Notes under the pieces: model-generated
Databases searched by the model: none
Told to the model about the DNA's origin: nothing
What the model saw: only the letters and a program-made list of their open reading frames with translations
Origin: a virus
Reading direction: 5' to 3' (one strand)
IMG/VR virus record: IMGVR_UViG_3300044999_000021
Location: 1-59,151 of that record
Length of the DNA stretch: 59,151 nucleotides
Made by a program: the position numbers and the translations under genes
Shown: piece by piece, positions 31,426 through 39,677 of the stretch
Numbering within the stretch: position 1 is the first letter of the stretch
How the letters are laid out: each line of letters begins with the position of its first letter

Positions 31426-31583
31426 AACGTAAACCGCGCCGACCGCTTTCGGAGGAACTGGCTTTCATCCTCTGGCTCGGCGACAAGTTGCGAAAGTGCG
31501 GTCCAGCCGGGCAGCGGATCGCTGGTGACATTCTGACGTACCTATTAGCGCACGGAAACCTGCCGAGGGAGGACCACCCATGA
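31422..31583 (+). CDS. Small basic protein, 53 aa
   Basis: An ATGA overlap joins its start to the upstream stop and another joins its stop to the next start, which supports that this short frame is real. The product begins MKRKPRRP and has one amphipathic helix. Function is unknown. Confidence 0.6.
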   Translation: MKRKPRRPLSEELAFILWLGDKLRKCGPAGQRIAGDILTYLLAHGNLPREDHP

Positions 31584-31906
31584 CCCGCACCCGCAAATGG
31601 TCCCGCGTCCCCGGCACCACGGTCATCGATTACGACTCCGGGGAGGAGTGTACCCCGCTCTGCTTCCGTGACTTGGACGTCCAAGGACTGGTGATCGAGT
31701 GGGAGTCCAGCGGCGAATACGATCCCGGCCGGCGATGGGGCGATCCGCCTGAACCACCGGAAGGCTGGGAGGAGCGCCGCATCACCACGATGACGGCCGT
31801 GTTCCGCGGCGGCGCGACGATGACGCCCAGCAAGGCCGACCGCGAAGAACTGGAATCGATGTATCAGGGGCGGATCGACCACCAGGAGTTTGACCCGACG
31901 GACTGA
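31580..31906 (+). CDS. Protein of unknown function, 108 aa
   Basis: Mixed strand and acidic content, with a WESSGEYDPGRRWGDPPEPP segment in the middle. Coupled by ATGA to the previous gene. It precedes the branched terminator at 31942. No family is recognised. Confidence 0.55.
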   Translation: MTRTRKWSRVPGTTVIDYDSGEECTPLCFRDLDVQGLVIEWESSGEYDPGRRWGDPPEPPEGWEERRITTMTAVFRGGATMTPSKADREELESMYQGRIDHQEFDPTD

Positions 31907-31941
31907 ATCAGGCCCACGGGAGCGCATCCCCGTGTGGCCGG

Positions 31942-32007
31942 CCGGTGGAGCGCGGGTGGCCGGACCAACCCGCAGCGGCCTGAAAAGCCGCCACTCCACC
32001 GGTTTTT
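31942..32007 (+). terminator. Branched (three-way-junction) terminator or structured RNA
   Basis: An outer 9-bp perfect stem (CCGGTGGAG 31942-31950 with CTCCACCGG 31994-32002) encloses two perfect hairpins, GCGGGT/ACCCGC (31952-31973) and GCGGC/GCCGC (31975-31991), and is followed by TTTTT (32003-32007). It lies 36 bp after a stop codon. It could end the first early transcript; the branched form is unusual for a terminator. Confidence 0.6.
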
Positions 32008-32108
32008 ACCACCTACGCAACCAGAACCCCGCTGACGGAGCGGGCCGTGTGCGAGTCGCGGGTCGGTGGCTTGACCCTGAACGCCTTACCGGAGCTAACG
32101 ACGATGAC

Positions 32109-32150
32109 TGCGACCGACGGCGTAGAGAGGATCATTCCCTCTCGGTCGCA
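32109..32150 (+). promoter_or_regulatory. Hairpin in the leader of the recombinase gene
   Basis: A perfect 9-bp stem (TGCGACCGA 32109-32117 with TCGGTCGCA 32142-32150) encloses a smaller GAGG/CCTC stem. It ends 24 nt before the CCGGAGG ribosome site of the 32187 gene, so it probably lies in its mRNA leader and may affect stability or translation. Confidence 0.45.
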
Positions 32151-32186
32151 CTGATTCAACCATCACTCCCTAACCGGAGGCATTCC

Positions 32187-33131
32187 ATGCCAGCAGTTGC
32201 AGACGCACCAAGACGACGGGTCGCAAAAGCGGAACCAGCACCCGAACGCATCATCGCGCTCGTCGCCGGCGAGTCGGGCACGGGGAAATCCTTCTTCGTC
32301 GCCTCGCTCCCCAACGCCCTCATCATCGACACCGACATCGGCGGCGGTCTGCGCTACGCCGACCGCATGATTGAGGCCAACCAGTCCCAGCGCGTCGGGC
32401 CAGGGGTCGCGGACCCGGACTTCGACATCACGATCAGCGAATACCCAGAACTGCTCGACTTCCTCACACGGATGGACCGGACGCATCAGATCGACAAGTA
32501 CACGACGCTCGTCATCGACCATCTCACGACGCTCCAGGACAACGCCGTGGACCGGCACAATCCGAAGATGGACCGCGACTTCGGTCGCTCGGGAGAAATG
32601 GGCACGAAGGAGTGGAAGAAGATTCGCGAATTCTGCCGCAACAAAGACTTCAACCTCGTCACCATCGCGCACCTGAAGGGCAAGTGGGCGCAAGACAAGG
32701 AAGTCGGCAAACAGGCCGCCGGACCCAAGGAAGTCATCGGCGACATGGACATCGCCGTTTACCTCCAGCGCAACGCCTCGGGCGGCTATCCGTCGAATGG
32801 TCAAGTCGTGAAGTGGCGGCGGCTCCCGTCCGACGAACGCGGACCGGTGCCGAGCATGTTCCCGTTCACGTTCGACAATTTCCTCAAGATCGACGGAACG
32901 AATGCCTTCACCCGCGGCCGTGAGCCGGTGGCACTCGCCAGCGCCGAGCAAGTCGCCGAAGTCACAAAGTTGTTGGAAGTGGCCAAGGTGGACGAGAAGG
33001 AAATTACCAAGTGGTTCAAAGCGGCTGGAGCCGAGTCATGGGCCGAGTTTCCGGCTCCCCGAATTGACAGCGCCATCAAGTACATCCGCAATCTCATTCA
33101 CACGGCCGCGAACGGCCAGAAAGCGAGCTAG
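32187..33131 (+). CDS. RecA-like AAA ATPase, Sak4/AAA_24-type recombinase (314 aa)
   Basis: The Walker A motif GESGTGKS is at residues 28-35 and a Walker B-like TTLVIDH near 106-112. The size, compact single domain and the SSB-like gene that follows fit Sak4-type single-strand annealing or recombination ATPases of phages (AAA_24 group). Start ATG 32187 after CCGGAGG; the frame is open further upstream but that part covers the leader hairpins. It probably loads or anneals single-stranded DNA during replication and repair. Confidence 0.75.
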   Translation: MPAVADAPRRRVAKAEPAPERIIALVAGESGTGKSFFVASLPNALIIDTDIGGGLRYADRMIEANQSQRVGPGVADPDFDITISEYPELLDFLTRMDRTHQIDKYTTLVIDHLTTLQDNAVDRHNPKMDRDFGRSGEMGTKEWKKIREFCRNKDFNLVTIAHLKGKWAQDKEVGKQAAGPKEVIGDMDIAVYLQRNASGGYPSNGQVVKWRRLPSDERGPVPSMFPFTFDNFLKIDGTNAFTRGREPVALASAEQVAEVTKLLEVAKVDEKEITKWFKAAGAESWAEFPAPRIDSAIKYIRNLIHTAANGQKAS

Positions 33132-33133
33132 TC

Positions 33134-33574
33134 ATGGCTTGGGATTACGATCCGAAAGAAGCCGTCCAAGTCCTGCCTGAGGGCGAGTATGACGGCGAAC
33201 TGACCACCGTAGAGGAAAAGGTCAGCGCCAAGGGAAACCCCATGCTGGTCCTGACGTGGGCCGTCACAATGCCCGACCGAGTTCACCGCATCCTCGAATA
33301 CGTCGTGCGCCCGTCGGGAATCTGGAAGTACAAGATGATCGCCGTCGCTCTCGGGGAGGAACGAGCATTCGACCATAACACTTTCGACATTCACCAGCAT
33401 GTCGGGAAGTTTTGCCGGCTCGCGGTCGGCATCCAGAAGCAGGACAACTACCCCGAGAAAAACGTCATCGGTCAATATGATGCGGCCAGTTTCGATCCGG
33501 GCAATGAACCAATTCCAGTGGCGGGGCGCGAAGCCGCGTTCGACGCCAGCGGCAACTCGGATATCCCGTTCTGA
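33134..33574 (+). CDS. Single-stranded-DNA-binding-like protein, 146 aa
   Basis: A strand-rich protein of SSB size beginning MAWDYDPKEAVQVLPEGEYD, as in DUF669-type phage proteins that accompany AAA_24 ATPases. It ends in SGNSDIPF, the acidic tip with a C-terminal Phe used by SSBs to recruit partner proteins. It starts 2 bp after the recombinase stop, so the two are co-expressed. Confidence 0.75.
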   Translation: MAWDYDPKEAVQVLPEGEYDGELTTVEEKVSAKGNPMLVLTWAVTMPDRVHRILEYVVRPSGIWKYKMIAVALGEERAFDHNTFDIHQHVGKFCRLAVGIQKQDNYPEKNVIGQYDAASFDPGNEPIPVAGREAAFDASGNSDIPF

Positions 33575-33633
33575 TTAATCGCTGGGGTCGAGGCGAATTG
33601 GTTCGCCCCGACCCCAGCCCTGGAGGTTGCGTG

Positions 33634-33876
33634 ATGGACGACCCCTGCCGAAATTGCGGACTGTTTCACGTCTGCGCCGATCCATGCCTAAACGCCGCGC
33701 CCGGCCCGACGGTCGCCGTGCCGGTGGACGTGATCCGCTCATGCATCCAGGCCGCCAAAGCCGCCGCCTTCTGGTACGGCGCTGGCCGTGGCCTGAACGA
33801 ACCGGGAGCCGGCCCCAATGCCGCCGCAATGGTGCGACTGCGGGCCGGCCTTGAAACGCTCTTGCTGACCCTCTGA
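33634..33876 (+). CDS. Small zinc-binding protein paralogous to the 31024 product, 80 aa
   Basis: CRNCGLFHVC at the N-terminus forms a short zinc knuckle. The C-terminal part (AAAFWYGAGRGLNEPGAGP segment) matches the C-terminus of the 31024 gene. Start ATG 33634 after TGGAGG. Function is unknown. Confidence 0.6.
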   Translation: MDDPCRNCGLFHVCADPCLNAAPGPTVAVPVDVIRSCIQAAKAAAFWYGAGRGLNEPGAGPNAAAMVRLRAGLETLLLTL

Positions 33877-33895
33877 TACACAAGGAGCCGACCCA

Positions 33896-34150
33896 ATGGC
33901 ATGCCCGACATGCGGAAACGAAAAGATGCACAACGTCGCGGCTCCTGTGGCCGACGTTCGCTAGTGTCCTGTCTGCGGAACGGTTCTGCAAATGGATGGT
34001 GAAATCGTGTTTCATGGCGACACTACCGAGTTGGTTGAGCGATGTCGCCACTTCCAGGCCGAATCGAATCGTTATCCGGCTGACCACAAGACGGACATTT
34101 GGCACCGGCTGCGCATGCCCGAAGCAATTAACCTGCCCGCCGCCCGCTGA
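33896..34150 (+). pseudogene. Zinc-ribbon gene interrupted by an in-frame TAG, 85 codons
   Basis: From ATG 33896 the frame encodes CPTCG, then stops at TAG (33962-33964). In the same frame it continues with CPVCGTVLQMDGEIV and a further 55 sensible residues to a TGA at 34148-34150. Related phage zinc-ribbon proteins usually have Trp just before the second CPxCG, so TGG to TAG is the simplest explanation. TAG is used as a normal stop elsewhere in this genome, so general recoding is unlikely. Confidence 0.6.
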
Positions 34151-34211
34151 CGATTTGAGCCGCAAGCCCCAGCGGCACGGATTGAGTCAATGCCCCCACG
34201 GGCAATGGAGG

Positions 34212-35057
34212 ATGACACCCGAGATGAAGCCGCACCCGTTCGCCGAAGAATACCCGTCCGTCTCGGCTGAGAAGCTGACCGAGATTACGGACAACATGCG
34301 CGAGCATGGATACGACCGCCGCTTTCCAACGGTGGTCTATCGCAACATGATTCTGGACGGCCGCACCCGCGAGAAGGCGGCGAAGGCGGCGGGGATTAAA
34401 CCGAAGCGCATCACGTTCAAGGGGACCGTTGACCAGGCCCACCAATTCGTTGAGACGGCCAACCTCCATCGGCGGCATCTAACGACGACTGAGCAAGAGG
34501 AACGGAAGCAAGCCCGCGTCGGCCGGGTTGTCGAAGCGCGGCAGGAAGGCCAGAGCATTCGCGCTATTGCCGAGGCCGAGGAAGTCAGCACGGCGACGGT
34601 TCAACGCGACTTGGAAACCGCGCACTGTGACGGGGGGGTCACAGTGACACCCTTGGACGGCAAGGTCACCGGCAAGGATGGCCGCCAGCAGCCCGCCACG
34701 AAGCCCGATCGCCGCTGTCACAACTGCATCCGCAAATACCCCGACGGCGGACATACGAAGGGCTGCGAAGGCTGCGCTGCTGAGCGGTCGGCGGCCAAAT
34801 CTGGGCGCACCGAACCCGGCACTCACACGCCCCGCCCGTCGTCCGGCAAAGGCCAGGGCGGCAAGGCCGCTTTCGACTGGCGACCGCTCCGCGACGGCTA
34901 CGGCCAACTCATGCGGCAGGTGGACACATTCGCCAAACTCTATGGCGTGAGAGACTCCGGCGAAGCCGAACGGCTCCGCGACGATTTGGTTGCATGGAAA
35001 AAGAAGTTCGAGGAATGGGCCGCCACAACTTCAAGGATGCCGGTACCGGCGCACTGA
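34212..35057 (+). CDS. ParB/Srx-fold protein with HTH, 281 aa
   Basis: A ParB N-terminal-like domain (ITDNMREHG segment, then YRNMILDGRTREKAA and ANLHRRHLTT) is followed by an HTH (SIRAIAEAEEVSTATVQRDL near residue 120). A zinc-binding-like CHNC...CEGC segment lies near 175 and a C-terminal coiled coil ends the protein. GGAGG lies so close to ATG 34212 that ATG 34224 may be the true start. It may bind DNA for replication or partition. It shares motifs with the late ParB-like protein at 24542. Confidence 0.65.
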   Translation: MTPEMKPHPFAEEYPSVSAEKLTEITDNMREHGYDRRFPTVVYRNMILDGRTREKAAKAAGIKPKRITFKGTVDQAHQFVETANLHRRHLTTTEQEERKQARVGRVVEARQEGQSIRAIAEAEEVSTATVQRDLETAHCDGGVTVTPLDGKVTGKDGRQQPATKPDRRCHNCIRKYPDGGHTKGCEGCAAERSAAKSGRTEPGTHTPRPSSGKGQGGKAAFDWRPLRDGYGQLMRQVDTFAKLYGVRDSGEAERLRDDLVAWKKKFEEWAATTSRMPVPAH

Positions 35058-35058
35058 C

Positions 35059-36732
35059 ATGGACCGTTGGCCTCACCAATTGCGCGGGCTCGCCGCGTTC
35101 CTGGACTGCTACGATCGCGGCGTTCGGCGAGTCTGCCTAACGTCCCCGACCGGCGGCGGCAAGACCGTCATCATCGAAGACGTGATCCGCGCCGTGGTCG
35201 GACTGCGCCGCAAGGTGGCCGTCTACTCCAGCCGCAAAATCCTTGTCTCGCAACTCATCGATAGCCTCACCGCAGCCCGCATTCCGTTCGGCGTTCGCGC
35301 CGCAGGACATGACCATGAACTCGATGAGCCGGTGCAAATCTGCTCAATGCAAACCGAGGTGTCCCGCGTCCTGAAACGCGGCCAGTGGAGCCTCCACGCC
35401 GCCGGCCCGGGCGACCTTGCGATTGTGGACGAGGGCCACTTGCACACGACCGGTCAGGCCCTCATCATCCGTCGGCGGCATACCGACGGCGGGGCGTTCA
35501 CTCTGGACGTGACGGCTACCCCGCTCGGGATGGGTGACGTTTGTGATGACTTGATCGTCGCCGGCACGAACTCGGAACTCCGCCAGTGCGGAGCGTTGGT
35601 TCTCGCGCATCACTTCGCGCCCGATGAGCCGGACATGGCGGCGCTCAAGGCGCTGAAGTCGAAGCCGGCCGACGGTGAGGATTTGAGCGACACGCAACAA
35701 CAGAAAATCATGGGCAAGGTGGTGGACGGCGAGCCGACGCCTAACCTTGTCGCGCTGCACGGTCGAATCTGGAAACACTACCAACGGCTGAACGCCGACC
35801 GCCGGCCGTCGATCTTGTTCGCTCCCGGCGTCAACGAATCAATCTGGTTCGCCCAGCAGTTCACGGCCAAGGGCGTTCGGGCCGCGCATATCGACGGCGA
35901 GCATATTTGGATCGACGGGGAGTTGCACCGCAAGACGGACGACCTCTGGCAGGAGCTTCTCAATGAAAGCCGAACAGGACGTATCGGTGTATTGTGTAAC
36001 CGCTTTGTCTTGCGGGAAGGCGTTAATGCTCCGTGGCTTGCCCACGGAATTTTCGCCACCATCTTCGGAAGTGTGCAGAGCTATTTACAGGCAGGCGGCC
36101 GACTTCTGCGAGCTTCGCTTGGTCTGGAGTCGGTCAACTTCCAGGACCACGGCGGCAACTTCTGGCGGCATGGCTCCCTCAATATCGACCGAGCCTGGAT
36201 GCTCAACGACACCGCCAGCAGCGTCTATCACCGCCGAGCCGATCGGATAAGGGCCAAGAAAGAATCCCCGCCGGTGGTCTGCCCCGAATGCTCGCGGGTG
36301 ATGGCTCGCCGCGTTTGTTTGTGTGGCTACGAATTCCCGCCGAACAAAGTGCCGCGGGCCGTGGTCACAACCGATGGCGAATTAAAGCACACGACGGCCG
36401 ACTACTTTCCCGCCCGCAGGCGCAGCACGTTCACTGACGGCCCCGCAGTCGGCGCGTGGATCATCACTTGGAAGCGGGCTTGCTCGATCAAATGGAACGC
36501 GACGTTCCGTCAGGCCGAAGCCGACTACGCCCGCAACAACAAGGGGTTTTATCCGAGTCAGACTTGGCCATTGTTCCCGATCGACATGGACCGGGACTAT
36601 TACCGGCGCGTGTTAGACGTGCCGGTCGATCGACTGCGAGGCGACCCGGATTTGCTGGCTAGGATGCGGGTCTATCAGGAAGCTCAACTCGCCAAATTAA
36701 CAGAAGTCGCCCTTTTCCCCCAAGGAGTATGA
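35059..36732 (+). CDS. SF2 DNA/RNA helicase, 557 aa
   Basis: Superfamily 2 helicase: Walker A SPTGGGKT at residues 29-36, a DEGH motif II at 124-127, VTATP (motif III) at 151-155, and a QAGGRLLRA motif VI in the second RecA domain. A zinc ribbon follows (CPEC and CLCGY, near residue 410). It starts 1 bp after the ParB-like stop. It probably unwinds DNA during replication initiation or recombination. Confidence 0.85.
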   Translation: MDRWPHQLRGLAAFLDCYDRGVRRVCLTSPTGGGKTVIIEDVIRAVVGLRRKVAVYSSRKILVSQLIDSLTAARIPFGVRAAGHDHELDEPVQICSMQTEVSRVLKRGQWSLHAAGPGDLAIVDEGHLHTTGQALIIRRRHTDGGAFTLDVTATPLGMGDVCDDLIVAGTNSELRQCGALVLAHHFAPDEPDMAALKALKSKPADGEDLSDTQQQKIMGKVVDGEPTPNLVALHGRIWKHYQRLNADRRPSILFAPGVNESIWFAQQFTAKGVRAAHIDGEHIWIDGELHRKTDDLWQELLNESRTGRIGVLCNRFVLREGVNAPWLAHGIFATIFGSVQSYLQAGGRLLRASLGLESVNFQDHGGNFWRHGSLNIDRAWMLNDTASSVYHRRADRIRAKKESPPVVCPECSRVMARRVCLCGYEFPPNKVPRAVVTTDGELKHTTADYFPARRRSTFTDGPAVGAWIITWKRACSIKWNATFRQAEADYARNNKGFYPSQTWPLFPIDMDRDYYRRVLDVPVDRLRGDPDLLARMRVYQEAQLAKLTEVALFPQGV

Positions 36733-36735
36733 CCC

Positions 36736-37077
36736 GTGGCAAAGACGAAGAAAGCCCCGAAGAAGGCCGCCCCGAAGAAGCGGGCACCGAGGCTCAAGCA
36801 ACAACACCTGGAGGGCATGGAGCCGCCGCGCATCCCGACCCTGGATAGCGCCATCGAGCGCTATTGCGACGCGATGCACGAACGTCTCCCGCTCACCCAA
36901 GCTGAGAAGGAAGCCAAGGACGAGTTGATCGCGCAGATTCACAAGCATCACGCCGAGCTTGGCGGCGCGACCAAGTACACCTCGCCGGACGGATACGAAG
37001 TGAACTTCACCGACGTTACCCAGGTGAAGGTCAAGATGGCCAAGAGCGACCCCGAATCAAACGGGGAGGCCGAGTAA
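36736..37077 (+). CDS. Basic/acidic protein of unknown function, 113 aa
   Basis: Starts at GTG 36736 with AAGGAG 8 nt upstream. The N-terminus is rich in Lys and Pro, then a helical domain follows with a YTSPDGYEVNFTDV segment. The stop overlaps the next ATG. Possibly a nucleic-acid-binding accessory protein. Confidence 0.6.
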   Translation: MAKTKKAPKKAAPKKRAPRLKQQHLEGMEPPRIPTLDSAIERYCDAMHERLPLTQAEKEAKDELIAQIHKHHAELGGATKYTSPDGYEVNFTDVTQVKVKMAKSDPESNGEAE

Positions 37078-37319
37078 TGCTCGCCGACATGCTCCGCCAG
37101 GGCGACCTCGCCTTTAACCGTGGCTGCGACACCCGCATTGCCGGGAAGTCGCAGCGCTACAACCCGTACTGCTCCGTCACCCAGGGCTGGCTCCGGCAAC
37201 TCTGGAAAGCCGGCTGGGATGAGGCGCACGAGAACTGGGGCAAATACGTCCAGGGGCCGGTCGTTCCTTTACCGCCCGTGGCGAAGGATAAGAACTTCCG
37301 ACGGCAGCCCGTGGAGTGA
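37077..37319 (+). CDS. Small protein with ribosome-modulation-factor-like spacing, 80 aa
   Basis: Contains a RYNPYC segment and a GWLRQLWKAGWDEAHENW segment, recalling the short RMF-type proteins common in phages. Starts directly at the previous stop (TAATG). Function is unknown. Confidence 0.55.
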   Translation: MLADMLRQGDLAFNRGCDTRIAGKSQRYNPYCSVTQGWLRQLWKAGWDEAHENWGKYVQGPVVPLPPVAKDKNFRRQPVE

Positions 37320-37326
37320 CTACCGA

Positions 37327-37599
37327 ATGGATGCAATCGAAACCGCATGGGGACCAGTACCGATGGACGAATCGAAGTGTCCCGAATGCCAGGCCGATCT
37401 GATCTGGGCCAAAGCCGAGAGCGGTTCCCGAATCGCCCTCGACGCCCAACCGCGATCGGACGGCAAGATCGTGAACCGCAACGGCGCGGCCGTGTACCTG
37501 AGTCGTGACCTGTTCACCGAAGTCGATGAGGCCCGATACGTCGCTCATGCGGCGACCTGTCCCAAACGGGCGTCGTGGCGGCGGAGCAAGCCCAAGTAG
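37327..37599 (+). CDS. Zinc-ribbon-like protein, 90 aa
   Basis: A common phage type with CPECQADLIWAKAESGSRI near residue 18 and IALDAQPRSDGK. Probably one structural zinc. Function is unknown. Confidence 0.6.
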   Translation: MDAIETAWGPVPMDESKCPECQADLIWAKAESGSRIALDAQPRSDGKIVNRNGAAVYLSRDLFTEVDEARYVAHAATCPKRASWRRSKPK

Positions 37600-37610
37600 A
37601 GGACCTACCG

Positions 37611-38471
37611 ATGCCGACGAAACGAGTTGTTGGATTCTCCGGCGGGATCGATTCCCAAGCGACGGCGCTATGGGTGCGCCGCCGCTATCCGGCGGAAGAC
37701 ATCATCATGTTGAACTGCGATGCCGGTGGCAATGAAGACCCGATTACCACCGAGTTCATCAATGAATACTCGGCAACGGTTTTTCCGCTCACGGTGGTCC
37801 CCTCTCTAATCGTGGATATGTGCGGGCGCGAGGCAGGAGCGATCCCCGCGATGGGGCTGAAGCCTGACGACCCGCTGTCGTTCGACCTCATGGCGTTGCT
37901 GAAGGGAAGATTCCCTTCAGCAACGCGACAATTCTGCACTGAACACCTGAAACTCGCCCCGCAAGCCCGCTGGTCGAAAGAGAACCTTGTTGGCAAAGGG
38001 ATCGACTTTGAGCGATACGTCGGCGTTCGGCAAGACGAAAGCCGACGGCGCAAGGACACCCCAGCAACAAGGCACGACGACTATTTCGATTGTCTAATCC
38101 ACTACCCACTCCGGCTGTGGTCCAAGCAGCGGTGTTTCGATTACGTCCAGAAAGCCGGCGAGAAGATCAACCCGCTATACACGATGGGTTTCAACCGCGT
38201 CGGCTGCGCCCCGTGCATCAACAGCACTAAGGGCGACGTTCGCGAATGGAACGCTCGCCGGCCGGAAATGATCGACAAGATTCGCGGCTGGGAAAAACGG
38301 GTCGGACGCACGTTCTTTGCCCCATGCGTCCCCGGCATGGAGATGAACTTCATTGACGACGTTGTGGCCTGGAGCAAGACCGAACGCGGCGGGACGCGGC
38401 TGAGCCTTCCCTACGTCGAAGCCGACGCGGCGGCGGGAACCTGCGTCAGCAAGTACGGCCTTTGTGAGTAG
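37611..38471 (+). CDS. PAPS reductase-superfamily ATP pyrophosphatase, 286 aa
   Basis: The PP-loop SGGIDS at residues 10-15 activates a substrate with ATP. A GCAPC motif near residue 202 may bind metal or carry sulfur. Family members reduce PAPS or modify nucleotides; phage versions are common but mostly uncharacterised. Start ATG 37611 after AGAGGA. No partner gene for DNA phosphorothioation or queuosine synthesis is visible nearby, so the substrate is unknown. Confidence 0.8.
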   Translation: MPTKRVVGFSGGIDSQATALWVRRRYPAEDIIMLNCDAGGNEDPITTEFINEYSATVFPLTVVPSLIVDMCGREAGAIPAMGLKPDDPLSFDLMALLKGRFPSATRQFCTEHLKLAPQARWSKENLVGKGIDFERYVGVRQDESRRRKDTPATRHDDYFDCLIHYPLRLWSKQRCFDYVQKAGEKINPLYTMGFNRVGCAPCINSTKGDVREWNARRPEMIDKIRGWEKRVGRTFFAPCVPGMEMNFIDDVVAWSKTERGGTRLSLPYVEADAAAGTCVSKYGLCE

Positions 38472-38529
38472 GAACCGTGCCCCCGGAGCCGGTTCAGGCC
38501 GGCCTGTTTGAGTAGAGGACGTGAGACGC

Positions 38530-38835
38530 ATGGACCGCACCGAATTCATCAACGCCTACCGCGACGAATTGCTCGGCATGGTCGCCGATGCCGCCATGCA
38601 GGCGCGGAGCGGCTCCGAGTTGGCCGTTTGGCTGCGTCAGCGAAACGGCTGGATTCACCATAAGCTCGGCGAGATTTACGACCGGCTCCGCGACGAAATG
38701 CCGTCACGGGAAGCGTTGGTTTCCCCGAGCGATCGGGCGCGGATTGCGGTTGCGCCCAGAGGATATGTTCGCCCTGATCCACCCAAACCGGCCCTTAACG
38801 GGACGGTCACCAACAAGAGGACGTCAGGCCCATGA
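38530..38835 (+). CDS. Protein of unknown function, 101 aa
   Basis: Start ATG 38530 with GAGGA 10 nt upstream. A helical N-terminal half with basic residues and a Pro-rich C-terminus. The stop overlaps the next start. Function is unknown. Confidence 0.55.
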   Translation: MDRTEFINAYRDELLGMVADAAMQARSGSELAVWLRQRNGWIHHKLGEIYDRLRDEMPSREALVSPSDRARIAVAPRGYVRPDPPKPALNGTVTNKRTSGP

Positions 38836-39023
38836 GCGAAGCGACAACCGAAACCACACGGCGACGGAATCCCGAAACCGTAGCGATGGACCAGATCGAC
38901 CGCATCCTCACCGGCCTGGGGGATGAGAACGCCGAACTGCGCGTGATGGCCTGGGTGATGACCAGCCGGTTCCCGCAGTGCAAGTTCACGATGGACAGCA
39001 ACCCCGACGCGCCCAAGGAGTAG
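38832..39023 (+). CDS. Small protein of unknown function, 63 aa
   Basis: ATGA-coupled to the previous gene. A polar N-terminus and one amphipathic helix. No family is recognised. Confidence 0.55.
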   Translation: MSEATTETTRRRNPETVAMDQIDRILTGLGDENAELRVMAWVMTSRFPQCKFTMDSNPDAPKE

Positions 39024-39028
39024 ATGCC

Positions 39029-39124
39029 GTGAGTGAAGCAATGTTCTGGGGCTTCATGCTCTCTTGGATGGCCACGAATTTCTTGCTTGTCCGAATCGTC
39101 TGGGCACTCGAAGCGAAAAAGTAA
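39029..39124 (+). CDS. Tiny single-span membrane peptide, 31 aa
   Basis: GTG 39029 with AAGGAG 8 nt upstream opens a 31-codon frame with one hydrophobic helix (FWGFMLSWMATNFLLVRIVW) and a basic end. Small membrane peptides of this kind in early regions often interfere with host membrane proteins; this is speculative. Confidence 0.5.
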   Translation: MSEAMFWGFMLSWMATNFLLVRIVWALEAKK

Positions 39125-39132
39125 CCGAGTCG

Positions 39133-39159
39133 CCCCGGTCCGGACTTGTCCGGCCGGGG
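39133..39159. repeat. Near-perfect inverted repeat
   Basis: A 12-bp stem with one bulged T (arms 39133-39145 and 39148-39159) and a 2-nt loop sits in the 53-bp gap between the membrane peptide and the 39178 gene. It could be an operator or an RNA stem. Confidence 0.4.
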
Positions 39160-39177
39160 AGGGGAGGGACGGGGGAT

Positions 39178-39444
39178 ATGACGCCTTGCAAACACGAAAA
39201 CTTCGACTGCTTTTGCAATGTCGCCCGCATCGAGGACATCGGCCGTTTCAGCGTTGACGTGACCGTGAAGTGCATGGACTGCGGGACGCCGTTCAAGTTT
39301 CTCGGCCTGCCGCTGGGCCTCGACTTGAATGGGGCTTGCGTCAATTTCGACGGCACCGAGGCCCGGTTGGCGATAGCGCCGAAGGGCGAAGCGATTCCAC
39401 CGATTCACGGCGTTGAAGGTTTTACGGTGAGGGCGAAACCGTGA
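39178..39444 (+). CDS. Phage small protein with Cys-rich N-terminus, 88 aa
   Basis: The N-terminus has CKHENFDCFCNVARI, then a CMDCGTPFKFLGLPLG segment. This pattern occurs in many phage small proteins. A GA-rich ribosome site precedes ATG 39178. Function is unknown. Confidence 0.6.
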   Translation: MTPCKHENFDCFCNVARIEDIGRFSVDVTVKCMDCGTPFKFLGLPLGLDLNGACVNFDGTEARLAIAPKGEAIPPIHGVEGFTVRAKP

Positions 39445-39677
39445 GTTTCCGCTACCTGGACGACAACGAAGGCTTCCGGTTCGCCATCGGCAAACGAGTG
39501 AAGGCCATGCGCAAAGAACACGGCCTTTCCCTGGACACGCTGGCGGCGAACACAGACATGAGCAAAGCCGGCATCTGGCAGATTGAACGCGGGCGGAGCG
39601 AGCCAGGAGCGGCCACGTTGTTGCGGCTTTCCATCGCGTTGCGTTGCACGATTGACTACCTCGTTAAAGGAGACTGA
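39441..39677 (+). CDS. XRE-family HTH regulator, 78 aa
   Basis: A complete Cro/CI-type helix-turn-helix: VKAMRKEHGLSLDTLAANTD then MSKAGIWQIERGRSEP (about residues 20-58). Starts at GTG 39441 overlapping the previous stop. Probably a repressor or activator of early transcription; no matching operator was identified nearby. Confidence 0.75.
   Translation: MSFRYLDDNEGFRFAIGKRVKAMRKEHGLSLDTLAANTDMSKAGIWQIERGRSEPGAATLLRLSIALRCTIDYLVKGD

Noticed and set aside
33896-34150. Genome-wide recoding of TAG
   Set aside because: Several genes end normally at TAG (for example at 33131, 37599, 38471 and 41330), and no other gene shows an in-frame TAG.
38477-38515. 12-codon ORF ending in a QAGLF-type sliding-clamp motif
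   Set aside because: It is very short, lacks a ribosome site, and five-residue matches are expected by chance.
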